Below, piece after piece: positions 1 through 12,254 of a DNA stretch of 64,000 nucleotides. The stretch is from Corallium rubrum (lineage: Eukaryota; Cnidaria; Anthozoa; Scleralcyonacea; Coralliidae), in assembly GCA_964035015.1 (NCBI GenBank), contig OZ036005.1:7363688-7427687 (forward strand), written 5' to 3'. Position numbers and translations under genes: made by a program. Under the pieces are notes generated by a model. It did no database searches. It saw only the letters and a program-made list of their open reading frames with translations, and was not told the DNA's origin. The first letter of the stretch is position 1. Every line of letters starts with the position of its first letter.

Positions 1-1
1 T

Positions 2-2990
2 GTTAGCATGTTTGTCAACTTGTATAACCTGGAAAAGCCTCAAGAAGTCACACTGGGAGATGGATATGTTGTCCAAGCAACTGGACGTGGAGTTGTAAAA
101 ACAGAAATAGAGTCCCCGAAAGGCCAGAAGGTAAAGAAGTGTACATTACATGATGTATTGTATGTTCCAAGCTTATCATATAACCTGATCAGTGTGTCTA
201 AAGCAACAATGTCTGGAAAGACTGTCAAGTTTAATGAAGATGGATGTCACATTTTGGATGAAAATCAAAAACCAATTGCTATTGCCACCAGAGTAGGAAA
301 TCTTTATTATCTGAATAGTGTGGGAGCCCATCAAGCAAATGCTACTTCAGAAAATCCAAGCCGAGAAAGTAAAGAGGTCATCTGGCACAAGCGATATGGT
401 CACCTTGGTGTACAAAACCTCCAGAAGCTGGCAAAGGATAACCTGGTTGATGGATATGACTACAACAAGTCCAAAAATATCAACTTCTGTGAATCTTGCA
501 CAGAAGGGAAGCATCATCGAAGCAAGTTCCCAGTTGACGAAAGTGAACGTGCTAAAGAGCCACTCGATTTGGTGCACAGTGATGTGTGTGGTAAGGTGAA
601 TGAGAAATCACTTAGTGGAGCTGAATACTTCCTAACTTTTACTGATGATCACACTCACTACGTATGGGTTTATGTCTTGAAACGGAAAGATGAAGTTTTT
701 GAAAAATTTCTGGAGTGGAAAGCCCTTGTTGAAAAATCCACTGGTAAAAGGCTCAAAGTCTTGCGTACAGACAATGGAGGAGAGTACACCTCAACAGAGT
801 TCCAGAATTACCTGAAGAAAGAAGGGATAAAACATCAGCTTACTGTGCCGAAGACACCAGAACAAAATGGAGTGGCTGAAAGGATGAACCGTACCTTGGT
901 CGAATCCATAAGATCCATGTTGGCTGATGCAAAGCTCCCACACAGATTCTGGGCAGAAACACTATCAACAGCTGCATATCTCAGAAACAGGAGTCCCACC
1001 ACAGCAGTGAAAGGAAAAACTCCATTTGAAGCCTGGATGGGTAAGAAACCTAATGTGAATCATCTGCGCGTGTTTGGATGCGAAGCTTACGCCCATGTGC
1101 CAAAGGACGAACGGCACAAACTAGATTCTAAAGCCAGAAAATGCATTCTACTGGGTTATGGCACTGAAACGAAGGGGTATCGTCTTTATGACCCAAAACG
1201 TGGAAGGGTCTTCCACAGTCGAGATGTCAAGTTCAATGAATCTTCCTATGGAACTGAAGTTTCCAAAGAACAGGAGCCGAAGGTGAACAGGTATGTGGAA
1301 CTTGATTTCCCAGCAAATGAAGAGCCTATTGTAGACGAAATACCTGAGCCTGTAGTCCCGAGAAGATCTGAGAGAGATCGAAGACCACCTGACTGCTATG
1401 GTGAGTGGGCAACTGCTGCAAACAATGATGATGATGAGCCAAGAACCGTCAAAGAAGCTTTGGCAAGTCCACAAAAGTCCAAATGGATGAAAGCGATGGA
1501 AAAAGAAATGGCGTCACTTCAAACTAATGAAGTTTGGGATTTGGTGGAACTGCCTAAAGATCGGAAAGCAGTTGGTAGCAAGTGGGTATTTCGAGTCAAG
1601 ACAAATGCAGATGGAAAAGTTGAAACACACAAGGCTCGTCTGGTAGCTCAAGGTTTCAGTCAAAAGTTTGGCGATGACTATGATGAAACATTCTGTCCAG
1701 TGGTTAGGTTTGAATCCGTTCGAACTGTAATTGCATTAGCTGCACAGCATGGACTGAAGCTGCATCAAATGGATGTTACAACAGCATTCTTGAATGGAGA
1801 ACTTAAGGAAGAAGTATACATGAAACAACCGGGGGGTTTTGTCGTTAAAGGAAAAGAACACTTAGTCTGCAAGCTAAACCGAAGCATTTATGGCCTTAAA
1901 CAATCACCACGTTGTTGGAACTCTGTACTTGACGAAAAATTAAAGAAGATGGGCTTTGTGCAAACCACTGGTGATCCATGCATTTGTGTGATGGAAGGAG
2001 AAGGGACATTCATCATTGCTGTGTACGTTGATGATATTCTCCTGGCTGGAAAAAGTGATCAACGAATGAATGAAGTCAAGAACGCCCTCGCTGAGCAATT
2101 CGAAATGAAGGATATGGGGGAACTACACAATTTTCTTCGTGTCAAAATTGTCCAGAAACCAGATTCAAAAGAAGTATGGATCGGCCAAGAAGCGTATACA
2201 AAGAGTGTCTTACAAAGATTTGGCATGGAAAATTCGAAACCGGTGAGCGTACCTGTTGACCCTGGAACAAAGCTAGTAAAGCCAACGGAAGACAGCGAAC
2301 GCGTCGACCAAGTCCTCTACCAATCTGCTGTTTGGAAACTTACTCTACCTGTCCACAAAGACAAGACCTGACATCGCATATGCAGTAAGCAATGTCGCAA
2401 GATTCAGTGCTGAGCCAACTAAGCAGCACTGGACAGCTGTTAAACGCATCATGCGTTATCTGAGTGGAACTCAGGACATGGGTTTACTTTACGATGGAAG
2501 GAACGAAACAAACGGATGCGTGGGATACTCAGATGCTGACTGGGCGGGAGACCTTGATGATCGAAAATCAACGTCTGGATATGTTTTTCAGATTAGCAGA
2601 GCACCAATCAGTTGGAGAAGCAAGAAACAACCATGTGTGGCCCTCTCCACTGCAGAAGCTGAGTACATGGCGCTAGCAAGTGCGACGCAAGAAGCAGTTT
2701 GGATCCGACAGCTTCTAACCGATCTGAAGTGCAAACCAACTGGCGCAACGTTGATACTGGAGGATAACCAAGCAGCGATCTGCATGGCTAAAAATGCACA
2801 ATTCCATGGACGGGCAAAACACATTGACATACAGTACCATTTTGTTCGAGAACAAGTCGCTAAAGCCACCGTAAAACTGGGATACTGTAGATCTGACGAA
2901 ATGGTCGCCGACATTTTTACTAAGGGATTAAGCCAAGCTCAATTTACTAAGCTTAGAAAGATGCTTGGAATTAGTTCACTAAGCAGTTGA
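2..2990 (+). pseudogene. pol: copia Pol polyprotein (IN-RT-RNase H), one frameshift
   Basis: The reading frame is open at the window edge; numbering here starts from the Met at position 8. Visible in order are the GAG-pre-integrase region with a zinc-binding H/C set (around residues 127-164), the integrase core with D192, D255 and E291, the reverse transcriptase with YVDD at 673-676, and in the next frame the RNase H part (SDADWAGD, STAEAEYMAL). The enzyme set copies element RNA into DNA and inserts it. The first frame ends at 2371. An extra T near 2331-2333 shifts the frame, and RNase H continues in the new frame to the stop at 2990. The two frames abut in phase if one base is discounted, so a single recent lesion is likely. 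Domain order IN before RT separates it from Ty3/gypsy. Confidence 0.93.
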
Positions 2991-3017
2991 ACATGTAGTT
3001 TTACGAGTGAGGAGGAG

Positions 3018-3241
3018 TGTTAAAATAGAATTATGTTCGGAAGTACACTCTGAACTTCATGTTAGGTATATTATTGTGTATTGAGGGCACATGACAAGCC
3101 ATATTTGGACTACATTCACCATGTTGTTTTTTGTTACCTTCGTCACAGGCTCACAGCTTTCGCTTTGAGATACTGTTTGTTACGTTTTTCTCTTTTGTTT
3201 TTCCTCGTTTAGTTTTATATTAAAACTCATTTTCAAAAACA
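3018..3241 (+). repeat. 3' LTR of the copia element
   Basis: A 224-bp segment starts with TGTTA directly after the purine tract GAGGAGGAG and ends with AACA. It follows the RNase H stop by 27 bp. The following sequence (from 3242) matches the uninterrupted copy at about 49388, which fixes the right end within a few bases. The left LTR lies outside the window, so LTR identity and age cannot be judged. Confidence 0.75.
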
Positions 3242-3984
3242 ATCGCATAGGATGTCAAAAACACCAGTTCAGTCAACCCAGCACATGTTTTCATGAAGAA
3301 TCCGATCTGTTTGGAACACTGTTTTTTGGAACTTTTCTGTGCTTTCCTCGATGTCCGCCATGTCGCACGACACGCACCAATTTCACGCGTGCGCATCAAG
3401 TCATTTTTAAGTGAAACCGTGTTTACATGAATCAGGTTGGAAACATTAAAGCTAATTCTTGTTTGAATCTCAAGTTAATCCACTCAACTTTGTGGATTGA
3501 CTTCAGCCATTCGTTTTGATCAGATCGAAAACTTTCAACCTTCTTCATGTAAAGACATGCAGCGAGGAGAAACAACATGAGATTTGACTTGAACACTCAA
3601 TCCACTTCACGTAAACAGAGCCTCCGAGAAAATCGTGAAATCTTCTGACTAAATATGTCAACCACTAAATGGTTCACTGCTTTTATCACGACCTAAACAT
3701 CGTAATCTCTTGTGCTTAGTTTAACACAAAATTGGAAAGGCATGAAATTTAAACATAACTTAATGCAGCAAACGACTAACGTTTTGTCGAGATATGAAAT
3801 ATCATCAGAATGATGATAAGAATTCATATTTTACAGTAAAGATAGAGAGAATGAGCATTCATTGTAAGTAGAATTATTGTGATTATTAACAATCTTTATA
3901 CTTTAAAACATGTTCAGTAAGAAGTAAATATATTTACATATAGTTTTACCAACTGCTATTAACCAATGACCTGTTTCTAAAATT
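3242..3984. repeat. Dispersed repeat R1, copy 1
   Basis: This gene-free stretch is nearly identical to 49386-50137 and more distantly to 45063-45570 plus 46933-47055. It contains no convincing ORF. It is the host into which the copia element (left) and the hAT element (right, from 3985) inserted. What R1 originally was cannot be told from the sequence. Confidence 0.8.
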
Positions 3985-5813
<1,829 letters not shown>

Positions 5814-5819
5814 AACTAA

Positions 5820-6021
5820 TTAATAATCGAGCTACTTTGTCTCTATCGACCCAATAGACAGGAAACACTATACTATGGCCATTCATGGCTGAAAATAAAG
5901 TAATACCTAGTAAGTCATCTTTAAAATAAATTGATATCACATAGGATAATTCCGAGCAGTCTTCTAAATTGCAACCAGGAGAATAAACCTGAGAAACTGC
6001 GCGTTGTTTCGGCCCCGATTT
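5820..6021 (-). pseudogene. mtMutS: mtMutS fragment, downstream part
   Basis: On the minus strand this continues the mtMutS frame that stops at the transposon at 6825. Recognisable are VYSPGCNLEDCSELSYV, TLFSAMNGHSIVF and VYWVDRDKV, all in one frame. mtMutS is a mismatch-repair MutS homologue encoded in octocoral mitochondria; this part follows the N-terminal domain. The homology ends near 5820, at the junction with nuclear repeat, so the ATPase and C-terminal domains are absent. Confidence 0.8.
6014..6021. repeat. Target-site duplication, left copy
   Basis: The 8-bp sequence CCCGATTT lies immediately before the transposon terminus and is repeated exactly at 6825-6832. An 8-bp duplication is the hallmark of hAT insertion. 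Confidence 0.95.
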
Positions 6022-6824
6022 TAGGGGTGCACCGGAACTCGGTTCCGGCCGGGTAGTTCCGGCCGGAACTCTGATTTTTCGGAGATCCGGTTCCGGCCGG
6101 AACTGATTAAAAAAGCATGGCCGGAACCGGAACTCTGTCGTTTTCAGAGAGATTGAATATCAAGTTTATTTATTAAATAACATCGATCAAACAGACTGAA
6201 CAGATCACATTTCAACAACTGTGAAGCATAATTTACATAAATAGCAAGAAACAACACGCAATCATTGAAAAAAAAATAATACTCTTGTCTTTTTTATAAC
6301 GCAGCGTTTATTTTTTCACAGATTTTATTCAATAATATATTTTATCAAAAGACGGTCAGCGGTTCAGAATGGTGGGTTAGGGAAAGTACTTCATATAACA
6401 AGCACATACTGATAATTTAATCATTTCATACTAGCCAAGGTTGAAAATTGGTGTGAAACATAAAATAAAATGAAAACAAGTGATTTTATATATGCTGATA
6501 TACTCTAGTTACAACCTCGTTCCCAGGCTCTTTGCTCCCGTGTAGGTAATACACTATACAAGGATATATTTGTATACCATTAAATCATTAATACCAATAC
6601 ATGAGCATTTCATGAAGATGTTTTACACAATTACATTAACATTATTCAATATTTGTATTCAAACTTTTGCCGCCCCCCCCCCCGGCTCTTGATAAAATAG
6701 CATATAACCATATATGGCTTAACAAACCCGGTTCCGGCCGGAACTTCCGGCCGGATTTCTTTTTCAGTTCCGGTCAGATCCGGTTCCGGCCGGATCTTAA
6801 AATATTGGTTCCGGTGCACCCCTA
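6022..6824. mobile_element. Non-autonomous hAT element (MITE-like) inside mtMutS
   Basis: The 803-bp element begins TAGGGGTGCACCGGAAC and ends with its exact reverse complement, a 17-bp perfect terminal inverted repeat. It is flanked by the 8-bp duplication CCCGATTT. Several GGTTCCGGCCGG motifs lie just inside both ends in both orientations, the usual arrangement of subterminal transposase-binding repeats. The interior is AT-rich without a transposase ORF, so mobility must have come from an hAT transposase elsewhere. It interrupts the mitochondrial-derived gene, so it inserted after the transfer to the nucleus. Confidence 0.95.
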
Positions 6825-7068
6825 CCCGATTTGCCAGTGACTAATTCATCAATGACTATAATAGTTAAACCTCTATCCAACAGAGTACTTATATGAGTAG
6901 TAAGAGAATATATAGGAAACCCCATTTGAAGCAAGGATCTTTTACCGGGTGATATTATTTTCATGTCAAGTAACGAGGAAACCTGTTCAATGGGAGGTGT
7001 TACCCCCAAAGGCCTACTTTGTATGTAAATTGGTATAGGCGACTCAACTAATAACTCAGCTTGAGAGC
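6825..7068 (-). pseudogene. mtMutS: mtMutS fragment, N-terminal part
   Basis: On the minus strand the frame from about 7068 reads SQAELLVES, then GVTPPIEQVSSLLDMKI, GKRSLLQMGFPIYSLTTH and IVIDELVTGKSG, which I recognise as octocoral mtMutS. The true N-terminus is missing: sequence above 7068 is not homologous by eye. The frame runs into the hAT element at 6824 and resumes at 6021. Because one 8-bp duplication is all that separates the two pieces, the split is purely by insertion. Confidence 0.85.
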
Positions 7069-7089
7069 CACGTCACGTAGGAGCGAGGC

Positions 7090-7578
7090 CTCTAATAGTG
7101 CATTAACTGGAGTTATTTCACGATTGAGTCGGTTTTCTTTGATGTACCGCGGGCTGTATATAGCATACAGCCCTTGAATACTAATTAGAAAAGAAATGAA
7201 GAAAAAAACTAGGAAAATCTTTGTCCAAGGTAGAAAAAAAGACAAACCTTTGTTGGAAAACCTCCTCAATAATAAATTAAGTCAGATAAATCCCTCGAAC
7301 GTCGGGCTGTATGCGATATACAGCCCTCGGACGCTTCGCATCCTCGGGGCTGTATATAGCATACAGCCCTCGTTCTCGGGCTTTATCTCTTACTTATCAT
7401 TCTTCTCTAGCCCTACTACTTTGCTGACCATTGCATAGATACTTGGCTCATTTTAAAATCCGGAGTTAACCCGGGCTAGAAGATAGCCCAACTGTCTTAG
7501 TAGAGATTGTATAAAAGAGCTTTGTAATTTTGGGGGGTTATTAGTAAATAATTTTCTATCCACCCCATATTATGTGCA
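7090..7578. other. Unassigned part of the mitochondrial insertion
   Basis: This segment lies between the inverted mtMutS and nad1 pieces. It contains three hairpin-forming repeats (GGGCTGTAT...ATACAGCCC at 7151-7172, 7305-7327 and 7346-7370). Short frames such as FISYLSFFSSPTTLLTIA around 7390-7434 look membrane-like, but I could not assign them to a mitochondrial gene. Confidence 0.4.
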
Positions 7579-8040
7579 GGTTCTCTTAATATTACTCAAA
7601 TTGTTTTAGCTCAAGCCGAAATTTGGTATATAATGCCCTTATTTCCGGCTGCTTTAATGTTCTTTGCTTCGGCATTAGCTGAAACTAATCGGGCTCCTTT
7701 TGATCTTACCGAAGGAGAATCAGAATTGGTAGCTGGATATAATGTAGAATATTCTAGTATGTCGTTTGCCCTCTTTTTTTTTAGCTGAATACGGCCATAT
7801 TATTCTAATGAGCTGTTTTTGGGCGGTTGGGCACCTTTCGCGGGAATTTTGGGAATGGGTTGCTTAGCCCTGAAAACTACTACAGTGGTTTTCACATTTG
7901 TGTGGGTACGAGCTTCTTTCCCCAGAATGAGATATGACCAACTTATGTATCTATTATGGAAGTCTTACTTACCTTTCAGTCTTGGTTTAATCGTCTTAGT
8001 TTCTGGTCTGCTGATAGGTTTGGATGCAGTCCCTTGTTAG
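7579..8040 (+). pseudogene. nad1: nad1 (NADH dehydrogenase subunit 1), C-terminal half
   Basis: The frame starts with [16 protein letters not shown] and continues through [19 protein letters not shown], the most conserved ND1 motif, to the C-terminal membrane helices ([20 protein letters not shown]), ending at TAG 8038-8040. Mitochondrial complex I subunit 1 forms part of the proton channel and quinone site. Two opposite single-T length changes occur: an extra T in the run at 7774-7782 and a missing T near 7813-7817. Between them the protein is out of frame, with a TGA. The N-terminal half is absent. It cannot be expressed as ND1 from the nucleus. Confidence 0.9.
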
Positions 8041-8126
8041 CACTCGGGGAAATATCCCCCAGTCCCCGGGGGTTGATCCAAGGTGCCATGTGGGTGCATA
8101 GCCCCTGGCACCCTATGGAATTAACA
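8041..8126. other. End of mitochondrial insertion, spacer-like
   Basis: After the nad1 stop comes a GC-rich stretch with the hairpin-like sequence GGGGAAATATCCCC and CCCCGGGGG. It ends where the shared nuclear repeat resumes (ACGTCTCAAGATTTTGC, also at 17901). Its mitochondrial gene of origin is not recognised. Confidence 0.45.
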
Positions 8127-8621
8127 CTTACGTCTCAAGATTTTGCTGAAAAAATTAGTTTTTAATTACTTTTGTCTTTGCTGACACAAGAACACTCCAA
8201 GTTTCGTCGTTGGTTATAAACTCCAACCATTGGCAGAACCAACTGGAGCCTTTCTAGAGAGATATTAGTTACAGTTGTCTCAGCTTGGCTATATCCATGA
8301 ACCAAACATTTACTTAAGTAATTTAAAGAACATTTGAACGATTTTCTCAATTCACACCTGAACATAAGATAATAAGTAAGGTCATAAATATACGTCTTTT
8401 AACATTTTAAAATTTAAACAGTTTAACTGTCAGTTTAGTGACTATATATATATAAATATCCCACAAGCGGCTGTTACCGGCAGTTGCTAGGTGATAAATA
8501 AAATGGCGTTCTCACATCTAGATGGGTTCCAAGCTACGCTGATGAGCTGTAGAACAGCGTAAAACGTGTCTGTAGATTGAACAATATTTATATGTATGTA
8601 TGTGTATATGTATGTGTATAT

Positions 8622-8652
<31 letters not shown>

Positions 8653-9123
8653 AACGGTATATATATATATATAAACGGTTTTATTTACAGAAAAACGGTT
8701 CTATATATTTTGGTGAAGGTGTTCAGTACAACTTAACTATCTATTTAATAATATAATACAATTTTTTTTAATTTTGTCTAACTGAATGTAATATATATGT
8801 TAATTTTAACACGTTTTGAAATTAACTGACTATTAAGTAATGCCATCAATGATTTAATGCAATGTTCGGCAGACTAATATGTGTGCAGTTTTTTAATACA
8901 AATATATTTTTGCGCGAAGTTTGTGTAATTACTTTAAGCTAAAAGTATATAAAAATATAGATTTTGTTGCGCTTTATAACTCTTTATATTTTTCTTTCTT
9001 TATTTGTTTGTATATTCAATCCTTGTACATGTAATATATACACAGTACAGCCCGTTTTTCAATAATATATTCAAAAACGCAACAAAAGAAATACATAATT
9101 TTTTTTTCGTATGTTTTTGCTGT

Positions 9124-9215
9124 ACAAGCTGTCGTAAGTTAAACTCAGAGAAAACCTCTGAGCTTCAGACGGGACTCGAACCCACAACCTTCCGAATGCC
9201 AGCCGGACTCTCTCA
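9124..9215 (-). mobile_element. tRNA-like (SINE-type) segment, copy A
   Basis: On the minus strand the segment contains a good B-box (GGTTCGAGTCC) inside a context like a tRNA T-arm, but no convincing A-box at the right distance. I read it as a degenerate tRNA-derived SINE head, not a functional tRNA gene. The same sequence occurs in unit B at 18765-18850. Confidence 0.4.
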
Positions 9216-9235
9216 CCTAAATATATACGTATATA

Positions 9236-9590
9236 AATACGTTCCAAGGAGGGCTCTTAGATCTGGAGACAATTAAGCTGCTTCTCTGTCACCTATAATA
9301 TTGCCTTAAGTCGTATGGTTTTAGAGCATTTTCGGTTTGTGCACCAGCTCTATGGAACAATCTGCCAATTGAAATTAGGCGTAGTCCTACTGTGGTTATT
9401 TTTAAACAAAAACTGAAGACGCATCTTTTTAGACTTGCGTATTATTAATTTATTAACATTTTTATATTATTAGTTACCAGGTTTTTAAGTTGTATATAAT
9501 TGTATCTATATGTATATTTGTAAAGCGCATTTGGGCATTTTTGGAGAGTGCGCTATACGAAATTGGAAATATTATTATTATTATTAAATA
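9236..9590 (+). mobile_element. Non-LTR retrotransposon (CR1/L2-like) 3' end, copy A
   Basis: Positions 9305-9448 encode the C-terminal end of a non-LTR reverse-transcriptase protein: SYGFRAFSVCAPALWNNLP, then KQKLKTHLFRLAYY and a stop. An upstream frame-shifted piece reads VPRRALRS. The 3' untranslated part ends in the GCGCTATACGAAATTGGAAATATT context with an (ATT)n tail. This is a dead-on-arrival, 5'-truncated insertion, shared with unit B. Confidence 0.85.
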
Positions 9591-11323
9591 TCGAAAACAA
9601 AGTCTCTTCATATATGTTCTCAGAGATATGCTTGCCGTTTTCTATAAATTCCTTCCAGGAGTCCATCCTAAGAAAATTTTAGAGTTAATTGCCCTTTTTC
9701 AAATTAGTTGTGGATCTGTATATCTATAGTAGGGTCCTGCGAAGTATGCTCACCCGGAAAATTTTTAACGCGTTCTAACAACACCTTTGAACAAAAACAA
9801 ATTTTAGTTTTAAAAGAAATTTTTAATGGCGGAACATTTTATTATTTTTAAGAAAGATGTAAGTTTTGGTTGGCATTCGGAACCATATAAGGGAGTAAAT
9901 GAGGTAATTTCAATAATTTGAGTAAAAGCTCATGAAATTTAGAACGGCCTTTTTGAAATTAAAAACTGCACTGCTCACTTTGGAAAATGGAACACTTTAC
10001 GATGACCTCTGATTTCTTGCTGGATTTTACGGCTTACACAAGGTCAATTTTTAAAATTTTTACCTCAATGAACTTACAAAATAGTCAGTCGTTCACTAAA
10101 CTTGCAGTTCGTGCATGCACTGAGCAAAACACCCTTTCTTGTTTAGTTTATTGAACAGTGCGTCGCAAAAATATTCAGAAATGATATACTAAATAAAACA
10201 AGGTTTTTTTCTTAAAGCTACATGTTCAACCTAATGTTATCAAGATTATTTAAACTTCTTTTCACCTTCAATTAAAATATAGTTTGTAATTTTTTAAGGA
10301 CAAGTGTTATATAATAAAGACACCAGCAACGCTACAGATCGATAAATTAATGAATTATTAAGTATAATTAAACATACATGTATATCATACATATAGGAGT
10401 GTAGCATTTATACTCTCTCTTATATAATAATGTAGCCTTTGATGCGATATGGAGATGTTGGCCTGTCTGCGTTTTTCTTTCTCTTTCTGTTTAAACGTTT
10501 CTGTTCTCAGCCTGGCGATATTTCACGTTTTGGCAAACCAGGAGTTGTTTGACAGCCACTATTCAACTGGAACTTTTTTGAAAACTTATGATAAAGGCAG
10601 TAAGTGACAATATTGTTGTCTTCATACTCCTAAGATGACCCCTCACACTCAAGTGTAACTCAACATTCAACGAATCTGCACTCACCCACTCTTAGTATGG
10701 GACTACAGTCACTCTCTAACCATTCAATTGACTGACGACAAACCAATTTAGGGGTTCATTACATGAGCCGGTAGCCCGGTTAACTTGGCTCACGCGATTG
10801 ATTAGGAACTTACTGTGGTTTTAAAACTCGCATAAACTAAATTTACAAAGAAGAATTGGTTTAGTTTAGATGTAAACAAATCTAAATGTTAATTCAAATC
10901 TCCTTTTGCAGCCGAGGAAATAATTTCGTGACACGAGTCAGCCCGGTTAGCCGGGCTAGCCTCATGCATGCATATCGCCCTGTGGTTTTAAAAGTTGGTT
11001 TAGTTTTTATGTAAGCGAATCCTAACGTTGATTCAAATCTCCACTTGTGACCGAGGAAAGAATTTCGTGACACGAGTAGGCACTTTCTGTATTCCACACT
11101 TCGTGTTTCGTATTCAAAACATTCACTCCCTCTTTTCCATTCCGCAGTAGCCGCTAAAAACTCCCCCATGTATTCAGCCCCTAAAGATGCGTGCTTATAG
11201 GACTCAAAGGGGCAATGCGAAATCCACAGTAAGTTGGAGCGAGCTGTCAATGCACTTGCGAGTAAAAATTTCATTGTGCTCCACATATATGTTTATATTA
11301 AATAATGGTTTTGTTTGTTCAAG
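9591..11323. other. Gene-free part of unit A
   Basis: AT-rich sequence with no supported gene. The minus-strand frame at 10894-11286 is also largely open in unit B, but I see no domain in it. Short CACTCACACTCA-like runs and repeats of AGCCCGGTTAACC type occur. It is the 5' side of the PAN exon and may hold its promoter or first exon. Confidence 0.5.
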
Positions 11324-11556
11324 CTGCTCTCCATGGTTACGTAACTGAGACGTTTTCTGTTCATACGTTACTGGAATGTCAACTTAACTGTGTAAGACTG
11401 CTTCCAAAATGCAAGTCTTTCAACTACAAAGAAAGACGGAATGATAGTTTGAATATGTGTGAGATAAACACCATCAGCAAAGATTTGGCAAATGTTGAAG
11501 ACTTTGTTTAATATGACGAATCAATCTATGGAGAAGTTCTGAACACAACGGAAGAA
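11324..11556 (+). pseudogene. PAN/Apple-domain exon, copy A (nonsense codon)
   Basis: An internal-type exon is bracketed by an acceptor (TTGTTCAAG) and a donor (GAAGAA|GTAAGAG). It encodes a PAN/Apple-like module with the cysteine pattern LECQLNCVRLLPKCKSFNY and a later CEI. PAN modules bind protein or carbohydrate in extracellular proteins. The exon ends in phase 0. An in-frame TAA at 11509-11511 replaces the Lys codon of the near-identical exon in unit B, so this copy is probably dead. A start codon at 11305 is possible but would lie upstream of the acceptor. Confidence 0.7.
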
Positions 11557-11610
11557 GTAAGAGTAAAATATATCATGTATACCACACCGTATATAGCTAT
11601 AGCATTCATA

Positions 11611-11890
11611 CACTACACTACACTACACTACACCACACTACAATGCAATGCAATGCAATGCAATGCAATGCAATGCAATGCAATGCAATGCAATGCAATG
11701 CAATGCAATGCAATGCAATGCAATGCAATGCAATGCAATGCAATGCAATGCAATGCAATGCAATGCAATGCAATGCAATGCAATGCAATGCAATGCAATG
11801 CAATGCAATGCAATGCAATACAACGCAACGCAACGTAACGCAACGCAACGCAACGCAACACAACACAACACAACACAACACAACACAACA
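11611..11890. repeat. Pentamer array in the PAN-gene intron, copy A
   Basis: Blocks in order are (CACTA) about 6 units to 11640, (CAATG) about 36 units to 11819, (CAACG) about 7 units to 11857 and (CAACA) about 6 units to 11890. Each block differs from the next by one or two bases. The right flank GTGGCGGAAATTAA is shared with the end of the giant array at 33837. All overlapping ORFs are repeat read-through. Confidence 0.97.
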
Positions 11891-11927
11891 GTGGCGGAAA
11901 TTAAGGAGGGAACGGTCGCATACTCCC

Positions 11928-11931
<4 letters not shown>

Positions 11932-11965
<34 letters not shown>

Positions 11966-11970
11966 CACAC
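11932..11970. repeat. (CA)n microsatellite
   Basis: A short ACACAC run follows the shared flank; the equivalent position after the giant array (33878-33916) also holds a CA-rich run. Confidence 0.9.
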
Positions 11971-12254
11971 CACACACCTCCTTGTCAAAATAGTCAATTT
12001 GTCAAAAAGGGAAAAACCCAGTCAAAATCCAACCCTTTTCGTGCGTTTGTCATATATTTATGAGATTTGTCGGATATTTATGAGGCTTTGCTCCCGACCT
12101 GAAAAAATGAATTTCCACAACTGAACACAACGCAACGCAATGCAAGGCAATTCACGCAATGCAATAGTATACAATTGTGTTGCCTGGTGTTATATCTTAT
12201 TGTATCATATCATCATTGTAATGTATAAACCGTATATAATTTTAAATTTCTCAG

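Larger units (their letters stand above)
1..3241 (+). mobile_element. Ty1/copia LTR retrotransposon, 3' part
   Basis: The element is cut by the left window edge, so the 5' LTR, gag and most of the protease are not visible. What remains is integrase, reverse transcriptase and RNase H in the copia order, then a purine-rich stretch (about 3008-3017) and a 3' LTR. The right boundary is supported by a paralogous locus at 49386, where the same flanking repeat continues without the element. One frameshift breaks pol, so this copy is probably inactive. Confidence 0.93.
5814..8126. other. Nuclear mitochondrial DNA insertion (NUMT), octocoral type
   Basis: Compared with the duplicate at 17833-17900, this interval replaces about 70 bp of the shared repeat with foreign sequence. 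The sequence encodes mitochondrial mtMutS (minus strand, two pieces) and nad1 (plus strand). Part of the frame reads sensibly only with TGA as Trp, as in the cnidarian mitochondrial code. The interval also holds three palindromes of the form GGGCTGTAT...ATACAGCCC (7151, 7305 and 7346) and segments I could not assign (7090-7578 and 8041-8126). Both ends join nuclear repeat sequence, so it is not a stray mitochondrial contig. Confidence 0.85.
8127..11610. repeat. Direct duplication unit A
   Basis: This segment is almost identical to 17901-21055 (unit B), including the LINE tail, the tRNA-like segment and the PAN exon. Differences are scattered substitutions and a few indels. Unit A has about 60 bp after 8510 and 140 bp around 9590-9830 that are absent or shortened in B; B has a longer (AT)n and an extra segment near 20028-20075. 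The offset between copies is about 9.6 kb. Confidence 0.92.

Noticed and set aside
7048-7269. 73-aa minus-strand ORF with a hydrophobic start as a mitochondrial gene
   Set aside because: It overlaps the mtMutS frame out of phase and includes a hairpin repeat; the family could not be recognised.
5814-8126. Active mitochondrial genes or a mitochondrial contig misplaced in the assembly
   Set aside because: The genes are partial, split by a nuclear-type hAT element with target duplication, carry frameshifts, and are flanked on both sides by nuclear repeats shared with 17.7 kb.
10894-11286. 130-aa minus-strand ORF, partly conserved in unit B (20335-20544)
   Set aside because: The similarity only reflects the DNA duplication; the frame is broken in B and no domain is visible.
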